A stretch of DNA of 13,645 nucleotides, from contig JAGHCC010000269.1 in the NCBI GenBank assembly GCA_021160685.1, forward strand, positions 1-13,645. The letters run 5' to 3'. A program made the translations under genes and the position numbers. This DNA is from Desulfobulbaceae bacterium. Lineage in GTDB: Bacteria; Desulfobacterota; Desulfobulbia; Desulfobulbales; SURF-16. Below the pieces are notes generated by a model. The model ran no database searches. It saw only the letters and a list, made by a program, of their open reading frames with translations, and was not told the DNA's origin. Below, one piece after another: positions 6,153-13,251 of the stretch (position 1 is its first letter; each line of letters opens with the position of its first letter).

Positions 6153-6686
6153 ATCCGTCAAGGCACCCGTATCCTACGCGTCATCAGCCATGCCGTTGCC
6201 TGGCTGGAGGAAGGATTCCTCTGCCTTCTCCTTTTTGCCATGATCCTGCTGTCGTGCTGGCAAATCATCAGCCGGGATTTTTTTTCCGGGGGCTATGCCT
6301 GGATTGATCCCCTGCTGCGTTATCTGGTTTTATGGGTCGGCCTGCTGGGGGCGTCTCTGGCCACCAGAAAGGGTAAACATATCGCCATTGACCTTGCCTC
6401 CTATATGGCAACGGAACGCGCCAAGCCCTGGATCAAACTGGCGGGGGATCTTTTTTCCACCCTGGTGGCGGGGGTATTGACTTTCGCGGCAATTATTTTT
6501 GTCCGCAACGAGGTCCAATTTAGCGGCGATCCCCTGCTGGCCATTCCTTCCTGGGGCTGGAACATGATCTTTCCCCTGGCTTTTGGCATGATCTGCATTC
6601 GTTTTCTGCATACGACATTAACCGGCCTTGCCGCCGTGTTCCGCGCCAAATCCGTATCAAGTGATGAGTCCGGTGGAACTCCATAA
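6150..6686 (+). CDS. dctQ: TRAP transporter small permease subunit
   Basis: Small membrane subunit of the TRAP permease, 178 residues, four predicted transmembrane helices (about 22-40, 50-70, 97-118, 136-158). The second helix and following loop, LLRYLVLWVGLLGASLATRKGKHIAIDL, match the DctQ signature with its basic RKGKH turn. It pairs with DctM to form the sodium-coupled permease in the inner membrane. The start lies at the right edge of the inserted element: the ATG shares bases with the right copy of the 10-bp repeat, and no Shine-Dalgarno precedes it (upstream is TATTTACAAAAAA). Translation was probably coupled to the binding-protein gene before the insertion. Whether expression is now reduced, or depends on the element, is open. 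The stop overlaps the DctM start (TAATG). Confidence 0.92.
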   Translation: MIRQGTRILRVISHAVAWLEEGFLCLLLFAMILLSCWQIISRDFFSGGYAWIDPLLRYLVLWVGLLGASLATRKGKHIAIDLASYMATERAKPWIKLAGDLFSTLVAGVLTFAAIIFVRNEVQFSGDPLLAIPSWGWNMIFPLAFGMICIRFLHTTLTGLAAVFRAKSVSSDESGGTP

Positions 6687-7939
6687 TGCTGAAACTCATC
6701 ACCCTGATCCTGGCCCTGCTGGGCACCCCTCTTTTTATTGTTATCTCCGCCCTGGCCCTGCTTTCCTTCCACTCCGTCGACATCGACATTTCGGTGGTGA
6801 TTATCGAGATGTCCCGTCTTGCGGAAACGCCAATGTTGCTCTCCCTTCCCCTATTTATCTTTGCCGGCACTCTGCTGGCCGAAAGCAACACCCCCAAACG
6901 GCTGCTGAACCTCTCCCACCTGCTCCTCAGCTGGATGCCGGGGGGGCTCGCCGTGGTCTCCCTCGTGGTCTGCGCCGTTTTCACCGCCTTTACCGGGGCT
7001 TCCGGCGTCACTATCTTCGCTCTGGGCGGCCTGCTGTTTCCCGCCCTGGTCAAGGATCATTATTCCGAACGATTTTCCCTGGGCCTGATTACCACCTCGG
7101 GCAGCCTGGGTCTGCTTTTCCCTCCCAGCCTGCCCCTGATCCTCTACGGAGTTATCTCCGGAACCCGGATTGACCACCTCTTCCTGGCCGGCATCCTGCC
7201 GGGCATCCTGATGCTTGTTCTGCTGATCGCCTACAGCATGACCAGGCCCAGAACCAAAAGAAAAAATTATATCCGCCCGTCCCGGACCGACATTCTGGCG
7301 GGCCTGAAAGAATCGGCCTGGGAACTGCCCCTGCCTATTATCGTCCTCGGCGGCATCTACGGCGGCATCTTCGTGGTCGGCGAGGCAGCCGCAGTGACCG
7401 CCCTGTATGTCCTGATCGTTGAGGTTCTGATCTACCGGGACATCTCATGGAGAGAACTGCCGGCCATCATGACCAAAAGCATGATGCTCTTCGGCGGCAT
7501 TCTGGTTGTCCTGGCCGCGTCCATGGCCACCACAAATTTCCTTGTTGATCAGGAGGTGCCCATGCGCCTTTTCGATCTGATCCGATCCCATATCACAAGT
7601 AAATACACCTTTCTGCTGCTGCTGAATCTCTTTCTGCTCATTGTCGGCTCCATGCTCGATATCTTTTCAGCCCTGGTCCTGATCCTGCCCCTGATTGTAC
7701 CCATTGCCGAAGGGTATGACGTGAACATGATCCACCTGGGCATTATTTTTCTCACCAACCTGCAGATCGGCTACTGCACTCCGCCGGTGGGTCTGAATCT
7801 CTTCCTGGCCAGCTACCGTTTCGACAAACCGGTGGTCGAGCTCTACCGGGCCACGCTTCCCTTTCTCGCCCTGCTTCTCGTTGCGCTGTTGATCATCACC
7901 TACTTTCCGGCTCTGAGTTTGTTTCTTGTCAATCTTTAA
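6686..7939 (+). CDS. dctM: TRAP transporter large permease subunit
   Basis: Large membrane subunit carrying the transport path, 417 residues, close to the usual 420-430. Hydrophobic almost throughout, with about 11-12 helices. Family landmarks are LSLPLFIFAGTLLAES, VFTAFTGASGVTIFALGGLLFPAL (the helical hairpin region), SGSLGLLFPPSLPLILYG and, near the end, LTNLQIGYCTPPVGLNLFLAS. It works with DctQ and the periplasmic binding protein, usually driven by a sodium gradient. It starts one base into the DctQ stop (TAATG), with GGTGGA a short way upstream in the DctQ gene, so the two are translationally coupled. It is the last gene of the transporter operon; no strong terminator follows and the next promoter starts five bases beyond the stop. 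Confidence 0.95.
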   Translation: MLKLITLILALLGTPLFIVISALALLSFHSVDIDISVVIIEMSRLAETPMLLSLPLFIFAGTLLAESNTPKRLLNLSHLLLSWMPGGLAVVSLVVCAVFTAFTGASGVTIFALGGLLFPALVKDHYSERFSLGLITTSGSLGLLFPPSLPLILYGVISGTRIDHLFLAGILPGILMLVLLIAYSMTRPRTKRKNYIRPSRTDILAGLKESAWELPLPIIVLGGIYGGIFVVGEAAAVTALYVLIVEVLIYRDISWRELPAIMTKSMMLFGGILVVLAASMATTNFLVDQEVPMRLFDLIRSHITSKYTFLLLLNLFLLIVGSMLDIFSALVLILPLIVPIAEGYDVNMIHLGIIFLTNLQIGYCTPPVGLNLFLASYRFDKPVVELYRATLPFLALLLVALLIITYFPALSLFLVNL

Positions 7940-7943
7940 ATCA

Positions 7944-7973
7944 TTGACTTTGAAGGGAAAAATGCTCTATAAT
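7944..7973 (+). promoter_or_regulatory. Strong sigma-70-type promoter for the sensor-kinase operon
   Basis: TTGACT (7944-7949; 5 of 6) is separated by 18 bases from a perfect TATAAT (7968-7973). Transcription would start near 7980, about 50 bases before the kinase ATG. It begins right after the DctM stop and makes independent expression of the kinase likely. Confidence 0.72.
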
Positions 7974-8029
7974 CTAAAATTCAAAAAACTCAACCGGCAA
8001 GCTGAACTAAACACACCTATACCTTTTTC

Positions 8030-11000
8030 ATGATGATCCGTTTCTGCACATTCTGGCTTCTTCTTTTCTGCCTGACAGGGGTTGTCCCGTCTTTATCAGC
8101 TGCGGAAATGATTCATGATGAAAATCTTTCTAAAGAAAAAACTATCAGGATCGGCGTGCTGGCCAAAAGGGGCAGGGAACGGGCATTAAAAAAATGGCAG
8201 CCCACTGCCCTCTATCTCAATGATAATATTCCGCAATTTTCCTTTGAAATCGTTCCCCTTAACTTCAGTGATGTCCGTAAGGCTGTGGCAGGGGAGGAGA
8301 TCGAATTTCTCATCACAAACAGCGGCTACTATGTGGAGCTTGAGACGGAATTTGGCATCAGCCGCATCGCCACGCTGAAAAACCTGCTGGACACCACAGA
8401 AAAAAATGTTTTCGGCGGAGTTATTTTTACCCGGGCGGACCGAAATGACATCAACGAGATCAGCGACCTCGCCAACAGAACATTTTATGCCGTTGATCGT
8501 GAATCTTTGGGCGGCTGGCAAATGGCCTGGCGCGAACTGCATGACCAGGGCCTCCGTCCCTTGCGTGATCTGGAAGTCTCCTTTCTCGGCACCCATGACG
8601 CCGTGGTTTACGGGGTTCTCGAAGGGAAAGCCGATGCAGGATCCGTCAGAACAGATACCCTGGAGCGGATGGCCAGAGAAGGCGTCCTCGATCTTTCTCT
8701 GCTGAAAATCATTAACTCCCGGGCCGCTTCTGAAGACTTCCCCTTTCTGCTGAGTACCAGGCTCTATCCGGAATGGCCATTTGCCAAAATGAAGCAGACC
8801 CCGGACCAGCTTGCCGAACGTGTGGACATTGCCCTTCTTGGCATGGAACCAGACAACCTGGCGGCCCAGGCGGCCCGAATCGGCGGCTGGACGGTTCCCC
8901 TTGACTATCAGCCCATACATGAACTCATGCAGGAGCTCTATATCGGCCCCTACTGCAAGGCCATGGGCAAAATCACCCTCCAAGACAGCTTTAGGGAACA
9001 TTGGCGTGTTATCCTGACCTTTGTTGCTGTTTTTTCGCTGCTTTTGCTCATCATCCTGATCGTTCTCCGCTTCAACCGCAAGTTGGCTGTTGTCCGCTCA
9101 AGCCTTTCCTCTCAACTGAAAAAAAACCAGCTGGCAGCCAAGGCATTAAAAAATTCGGAACGGAACTACCGGGAAATCTTCGATAACACCAATGATGCCA
9201 TCTTTGTCCATGATCGCTCTTTTGGCACTATTCTTGACGTCAATCAGGCTACATGCGACATGTACGGCTACACAAAAGATGAGATCAAGGCTCTGTTGAT
9301 CGAGGATGTAACCTCCAATGAACCGCCCTATACAAAAAACGAAGCCATAAACTGGCTCAAAAAAAGCAGCACGGAAGGGCCCCAGACATTTGAGTGGCGT
9401 GCCAGGAAAAAGAATGGCGAGCTGTTCTGGGTGGAGGTCAATCTGAAACGGGCCGAGATCGGCGGCCAGGATCGGTTGCTGGCCGTGGTCCGCAATATCA
9501 ATCAACGGAAAGCGATTGAAGAGCAGCTGGAACAATACCGTCACCATCTTGAAAAACTGGTCGAGGATCGCACCAAGGCTCTGAAAAAATCAAACCTGAA
9601 ATTACGAAAAAAAGAAAACAGCCTGGCCGAGGCCCAGCGTATCGCCCATCTCGGCAGCTGGGACTGGCAGGTCGCAAAAGACGAGCTGTGGTGGTCCAAT
9701 GAGGTCTATCATATCTTTGGCCTTGATCCCGACAAATCCCCCCCCCCAACCTATAAATCCTTTCTGGCAAGTGTCCACCCTGACGACAGAACCCGAGTGG
9801 AAAAAGAGATGAATAACGCCCTGCTGAGGGGAATGCCCTACAGCATTCAGCACCGTATTATCCTGCCCGGCAACATGCATCGTATTGTTCATGTGCGGGG
9901 AGAAGTCTATCTGGATTCCCATGGCAAACCCGAGAGAATGATCGGCACGGTACAGAATATCACAGAAACAAAACAGGCCGAGGAGGAAAAGAAACGGCTG
10001 GAGAGCCAGCTCATGCAGGCCCAGAAGATGGAGGCCATCGGCACCCTGGCCGGCGGTATTGCCCACGACTTTAACAACAGCCTGACCGCGATCATGGGTT
10101 TTTCCGAACTTGCCCGCATGCTCCCTGCGGCCCAGAACGACGTGTTACAGGACCATCTTGCCCACATTCATAAAGCCGGAAAACGCGCCAGAGACCTGGT
10201 CGCTCAAATTCTCACCTTCAGCCGCAAGAATCAGATCACGACCCATCCCGTTCGACTCTCTTCCATCGTTAAGGAAGCCCTGAAGATGCTGCGGGCCACA
10301 TTACCCACGACCATTGAGTTCAGGCAGAATATTCCGGCAATATCGGGCCAGATCATGGCTGATCCCACCCAGATCCATCATGTCCTCATGAATCTCTGCA
10401 CCAATGCCGCCCATGCCATGCATAACGGAGTGGGAACTCTCTCCATCTCCCTCACTGAACAAAAACTGGATCACGAGATTCCGGGACTGCTGCCGGGGCC
10501 TTACTTAAAGCTGTCGATCAGTGATACAGGGGATGGTATTCCCAGAAAAATAAGGGATCGAATTTTCGAACCTTTTTTCACCACAAAGGACAAGGGAATC
10601 GGAACCGGAATGGGTTTATCTGTTGTCCACGGCATTGTGAAAAGCTATGGCGGAGATATCACCTTTACCAGCGAAGAAGGAATCGGCACAACCTTTGACC
10701 TTTATTTTCCTGCATTGCTGGCCGTGGAAGATCCGGGGAAAAAACCGACTTCCGTTCTACCCAGGGGCAGGGGAGAACGGCTTCTCTTTGTCGATGATGA
10801 ACAGCAGATTCTCAACATCGCCCGGAAGATCCTTGATTTTCTTGGTTACAAAGTTGTCTGCCTGACAAGCAGCGAAGAAGCCCTGGAGCTCTTCCGTGTC
10901 CAGCCAGACAACTTTGACCTGGTGTTGACCGACCAGACCATGCCGAAAATGACGGGAACCGATCTTGCCAAAAAAATGCTGCAGATCAGGCCGGACATTC

Positions 11001-11131
11001 CCATTATCCTCTGTACCGGTTACAGCGACTCTCTCACGGAAGAGACGGTTAAAAAAATCGGCATGAAAGGGTTGATCCTGAAACCTTTTGTCGTGCATAA
11101 TCTCGCGATTGAAATCAAAAAAGTTTTGTAG
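8030..11131 (+). CDS. Hybrid histidine kinase with PhnD-like periplasmic sensor, two PAS domains and receiver
   Basis: A 1033-residue inner-membrane hybrid sensor kinase. Order: signal/TM segment (about 5-24); periplasmic domain (about 37-315) resembling PhnD-type phosphate/phosphonate binding proteins, opening with KTIRIGVLAKRG; transmembrane helix (about 326-348); PAS 1 (about 373-495); coiled linker; PAS 2 (about 535-650); HisKA with GIAHDFNN and phospho-acceptor H679; ATPase with N-box NLCTN (788-792), DTGDGIP and GTGMGLSVVHGI; C-terminal receiver (about 915-1033) with DD near its start, phospho-acceptor D968 (LTDQTMP) and the LKPF lysine. All catalytic residues are present. No DNA-binding output is fused, so phosphate must pass to an unlinked partner. 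Start: two adjacent ATG codons (8030, 8033) without a good ribosome site. It contains a run of ten C. It is followed with a one-base overlap by the phosphoesterase gene. Confidence 0.93.
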   Translation: MMIRFCTFWLLLFCLTGVVPSLSAAEMIHDENLSKEKTIRIGVLAKRGRERALKKWQPTALYLNDNIPQFSFEIVPLNFSDVRKAVAGEEIEFLITNSGYYVELETEFGISRIATLKNLLDTTEKNVFGGVIFTRADRNDINEISDLANRTFYAVDRESLGGWQMAWRELHDQGLRPLRDLEVSFLGTHDAVVYGVLEGKADAGSVRTDTLERMAREGVLDLSLLKIINSRAASEDFPFLLSTRLYPEWPFAKMKQTPDQLAERVDIALLGMEPDNLAAQAARIGGWTVPLDYQPIHELMQELYIGPYCKAMGKITLQDSFREHWRVILTFVAVFSLLLLIILIVLRFNRKLAVVRSSLSSQLKKNQLAAKALKNSERNYREIFDNTNDAIFVHDRSFGTILDVNQATCDMYGYTKDEIKALLIEDVTSNEPPYTKNEAINWLKKSSTEGPQTFEWRARKKNGELFWVEVNLKRAEIGGQDRLLAVVRNINQRKAIEEQLEQYRHHLEKLVEDRTKALKKSNLKLRKKENSLAEAQRIAHLGSWDWQVAKDELWWSNEVYHIFGLDPDKSPPPTYKSFLASVHPDDRTRVEKEMNNALLRGMPYSIQHRIILPGNMHRIVHVRGEVYLDSHGKPERMIGTVQNITETKQAEEEKKRLESQLMQAQKMEAIGTLAGGIAHDFNNSLTAIMGFSELARMLPAAQNDVLQDHLAHIHKAGKRARDLVAQILTFSRKNQITTHPVRLSSIVKEALKMLRATLPTTIEFRQNIPAISGQIMADPTQIHHVLMNLCTNAAHAMHNGVGTLSISLTEQKLDHEIPGLLPGPYLKLSISDTGDGIPRKIRDRIFEPFFTTKDKGIGTGMGLSVVHGIVKSYGGDITFTSEEGIGTTFDLYFPALLAVEDPGKKPTSVLPRGRGERLLFVDDEQQILNIARKILDFLGYKVVCLTSSEEALELFRVQPDNFDLVLTDQTMPKMTGTDLAKKMLQIRPDIPIILCTGYSDSLTEETVKKIGMKGLILKPFVVHNLAIEIKKVL
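9738..9747 (+). repeat. Ten-C homopolymer inside the kinase gene
   Basis: Ten consecutive C residues encode part of Ser-Pro-Pro-Pro in the second PAS domain (residues 570-573). Loss or gain of one C would shift the frame before H679, cutting off the kinase core and receiver. In this copy the frame is intact. Confidence 0.9.
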
Positions 11132-11994
11132 TGAAAATTTTCATCGCGATTTTTCTCCTGGCCGCCGCGGTTCTTGTTTATGCTATCTGGATTGAACCCA
11201 GCTGGATTCAAGTCAGACAGGTGAAAATTGTCGATCCCGTCCTGGCCGAGGCTTGGGGAAAGATCCGGCTCATGCATCTGTCCGACCTCCACATCCGCAA
11301 AATAAGCCGGAGAGAAAAACAACTCCTGCAATTGGTGAAGGAACTTCATCCGGATCTCATTGTTGTCACCGGTGACCTGACCCAGTGGAGCACAAACTCT
11401 TCACAGGCGATCTCCCTGGTAAAGCGGCTACAGGCTCCTCTTGGCGTTTACGGCGTCCTGGGAGATTCAGACCTGTCAGACAACCGACGCCACTGCCTGT
11501 TCTGTCATCCCGGCGGAAATATCCACCAGCAGCGGAACCAGCCCCGAATTCTTCAAGATGAAGTTATCCGCGTCTCCCTTCCCCATGGAAAAATGACCCT
11601 TGCCGGCTTGACACCGGATGAGAAACAGGAGAAACTTCCTTCCCTGGAATTTACGGATGATGAGAGGCAGGAACCCGTACTTTTTCTCAGCCATTTTTCC
11701 CGGCCATTTTGCCGCGACTGGAGTGACCGGCCAGCCCTCTGCCTGAGCGGAGACACCCATGGCGGCCAGATCCGCCTGCCCGCTTTTTTCTGGAAACTCT
11801 TCAGCCCTAAATCAGATCCGGAGCATATGGCGGGCCTTTACAAAACAGGCGTATCCAGCTGGTTGTATGTCAACCGGGGACTTGGCACAACCACCCGCTT
11901 TCCACTGCGTTTAGGGGTAAGACCGGAGGTCACCCTGATTACATTCCACAAACCTGGAAAAAACAAAAAACACGGAGGGGCTCAGCAGAAGTGA
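11131..11994 (+). CDS. Membrane-anchored metallophosphoesterase with altered metal motifs
   Basis: A calcineurin-like metallophosphoesterase of the YkuE/YaeI-like group, 287 residues. An N-terminal hydrophobic anchor (about 3-19) with the IEPSWIQV sequence typical of this group places the catalytic domain outside the inner membrane. Metal motifs: SDLHI with D52 and H54; TGDLT with D82; SHFS with H188; GDTHGGQ (207-213) with H210. The usual GNHD reads GDSD (111-114), so the normal metal-ligand asparagine and the catalytic histidine are replaced, and the usual GHTH has Asp (D208) for the first histidine. Activity may be changed or lost. Start: GTG overlapping the kinase stop (TAGTG), so it is coupled to the kinase. 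Its end overlaps the next gene by four bases. Substrate unknown. Confidence 0.85.
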   Translation: MKIFIAIFLLAAAVLVYAIWIEPSWIQVRQVKIVDPVLAEAWGKIRLMHLSDLHIRKISRREKQLLQLVKELHPDLIVVTGDLTQWSTNSSQAISLVKRLQAPLGVYGVLGDSDLSDNRRHCLFCHPGGNIHQQRNQPRILQDEVIRVSLPHGKMTLAGLTPDEKQEKLPSLEFTDDERQEPVLFLSHFSRPFCRDWSDRPALCLSGDTHGGQIRLPAFFWKLFSPKSDPEHMAGLYKTGVSSWLYVNRGLGTTTRFPLRLGVRPEVTLITFHKPGKNKKHGGAQQK

Positions 11995-12557
11995 GAAATC
12001 ACGAGCAAAAAATCCGTCCGCGGGCAATCACGGCGCTGGTCATCCTGTTGACAGTCATCATGCCGGGCTGCCGCCTGGACAGTCCACCGCAACTCGTTCT
12101 CTATCATTTTGAAAATGAAAACGAGCTGGACAATATCAGCTGGAACTGCCGGACATTCTATGCCAGGGACAAGAGCTTTGCCACCGAGGGAAACTTTTCC
12201 CTGAAGGTTGAGATGTATCCTTCAAGCTATCCCGGTTTCAAATCCGGCAAAATGGAGCACAACTGGTCGCAATACCGGTGTCTGAATATGGACATCCATT
12301 ATCCCGGCCCGGAACCATTGCGCCTGGCTTACCGTATCGACGACCGGCACGACAACCCGGATTACGACGACCGTGTCAATGGTTCCTTCACCCTCTTACC
12401 GGGCGCCAATCCCGTCACTCTGGATCTGGCAGAACTGAGAACCTCCGGTACCCGGCGGCCCCTGATTCTGTCACACATTGACAAATTTTGCATCTTTCTC
12501 GGCCATCCGGAACAGCCGGTCACTTTTTTCCTGGACAACATCCGGCTGGAAAAATAG
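11991..12557 (+). CDS. Predicted lipoprotein with a carbohydrate-binding-like beta-sandwich
   Basis: A 188-residue protein starting at a GTG that overlaps the previous stop (GTGA). A basic N terminus and hydrophobic segment (14-25) lead to MPGC with a candidate lipidation site at C27. The lipobox is unusual, with Met and Pro where Leu and Ala/Ser are typical. The mature part looks all-beta: an opening YHFENENELDN, a middle YRIDDRHDNPDYDDRVNGSFTL, and an ending VTFFLDNIRLEK. This pattern recalls galactose-binding-like or CBM-like domains that end in a DNIRL strand. No catalytic signature is seen. Inference: an envelope lipoprotein that may bind a glycan or a partner protein. It is the third gene of the kinase operon. 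Function unknown. Confidence 0.72.
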   Translation: MRNHEQKIRPRAITALVILLTVIMPGCRLDSPPQLVLYHFENENELDNISWNCRTFYARDKSFATEGNFSLKVEMYPSSYPGFKSGKMEHNWSQYRCLNMDIHYPGPEPLRLAYRIDDRHDNPDYDDRVNGSFTLLPGANPVTLDLAELRTSGTRRPLILSHIDKFCIFLGHPEQPVTFFLDNIRLEK

Positions 12558-12639
12558 GATTTTACGATTGACAGGCAAACGCAATCCGTAATCCAACATC
12601 CAAAATTGGCGACCGTTCCCAGGGCGGCGTGAGTTTATC

Positions 12640-12671
12640 AAGCCGGATCAGGGCCTGCCTGATTATGGCTT
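12640..12671. repeat. Inverted repeat / hairpin downstream of the lipoprotein gene
   Basis: AAGCC (12640-12644) and ATCAGG (12647-12652) pair with CCTGAT (12658-12663) and GGCTT (12667-12671) around a 5-base loop and a small internal loop. It lies 82 bases past the lipoprotein stop. Only TTT follows on the plus strand, so it is at best a weak terminator of the kinase operon; it may instead be a protein-binding or RNA-processing site. Confidence 0.5.
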
Positions 12672-12718
12672 TAAGATCGATGAGGGTCATGTACACATTG
12701 TCACAACAATGAAAGGAT

Positions 12719-12747
12719 TTGGAAATAATTCGCGCAGCAGGTATAAT
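12719..12747 (+). promoter_or_regulatory. Predicted sigma-70-type promoter of the 69-codon gene
   Basis: TTGGAA (12719-12724; 4 of 6) lies exactly 17 bases before a perfect TATAAT (12742-12747). The expected start is near 12754, leaving a leader of about 35 bases. Confidence 0.5.
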
Positions 12748-12788
12748 CATCTCATGAGACTGCATGAAGCCAGCGATGGACAGACAAC

Positions 12789-12998
12789 ATGAAATACGAT
12801 TTCAGAATTGATTACCGCACCGAATACGGCGCCTACTACACCACCTTTCCCCCCACAGAGACCTCGCTGCGCATTCTGGAAAAAAACAGGACTTCGCAAC
12901 TGACCGGGGCAAGTGAATTAAGCAAAACAATGGGTAACCAGGCCAGGGCCAAGGCTGAACAACATTTGCTGAAAGGAAATATTGATCTCACTGTGTAG
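12789..12998 (+). CDS. Small hypothetical protein (69 residues)
   Basis: An unrecognised small soluble protein. It opens with MKYDFRIDYRTEYGAYYTTF, rich in aromatic residues, and ends with a charged, probably helical stretch (about 45-65, NQARAKAEQHLLKGNI). No cysteines, signal peptide or membrane segment. The frame is closed by a stop eight codons upstream, so the ATG is the only likely start. A GGACAG sequence about ten bases before it is a weak ribosome site. A promoter with perfect TATAAT lies just upstream, which supports a real gene. A shadow frame on the other strand (12836-13024) has no such support. The layout (helical C-terminal tail) faintly recalls small regulators, but no family is claimed. 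Confidence 0.5.
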   Translation: MKYDFRIDYRTEYGAYYTTFPPTETSLRILEKNRTSQLTGASELSKTMGNQARAKAEQHLLKGNIDLTV

Positions 12999-13251
12999 CA
13001 GAAACACCTTTCCCGCCGGAACAATTTTCTTCAAAACACCTCTTCTCTAGTACTTTCTAACCCAATAAAGTGGAAGTGGACTTAAAATTTTTAGGACTCT
13101 TTTCAGTACTCGCTTGGCGGGTGTAAGTGCCTTGTTGCTAGATATAACAATCTTGTTTCAAAAGTATTTTCTGAATTTCCTATTTTTTATGGCAGATTTT
13201 CAGGCGTAAAGCACTAATTTTTTTACACAACCATCAACATTCGGAACTTTT
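12999..13251. other. AT-rich non-coding gap
   Basis: About 250 bases with lower GC content than the surrounding genes and no supported ORF, RNA gene or clear terminator. It must contain the promoter of the aminopeptidase gene if that is transcribed separately. A TATAAC occurs near 13143-13148, but no correctly spaced -35 was found. Confidence 0.5.

Noticed and set aside
5971..6153. 60-codon frame across the inserted element
   Set aside because: It is low-complexity Ser/Thr/Arg translation of the hairpin; the DNA signal is structural, not coding.
8186..9001. 271-codon minus-strand frame inside the kinase sensor domain
   Set aside because: It is antisense to a recognisable domain, with no promoter, ribosome site or family resemblance.
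12562..12765. 67-codon minus-strand frame ending in GLRIAFACQS
   Set aside because: No ribosome site and no family match; the end faintly suggests a gene remnant but not enough to call a pseudogene. It includes the hairpin at 12640-12671.
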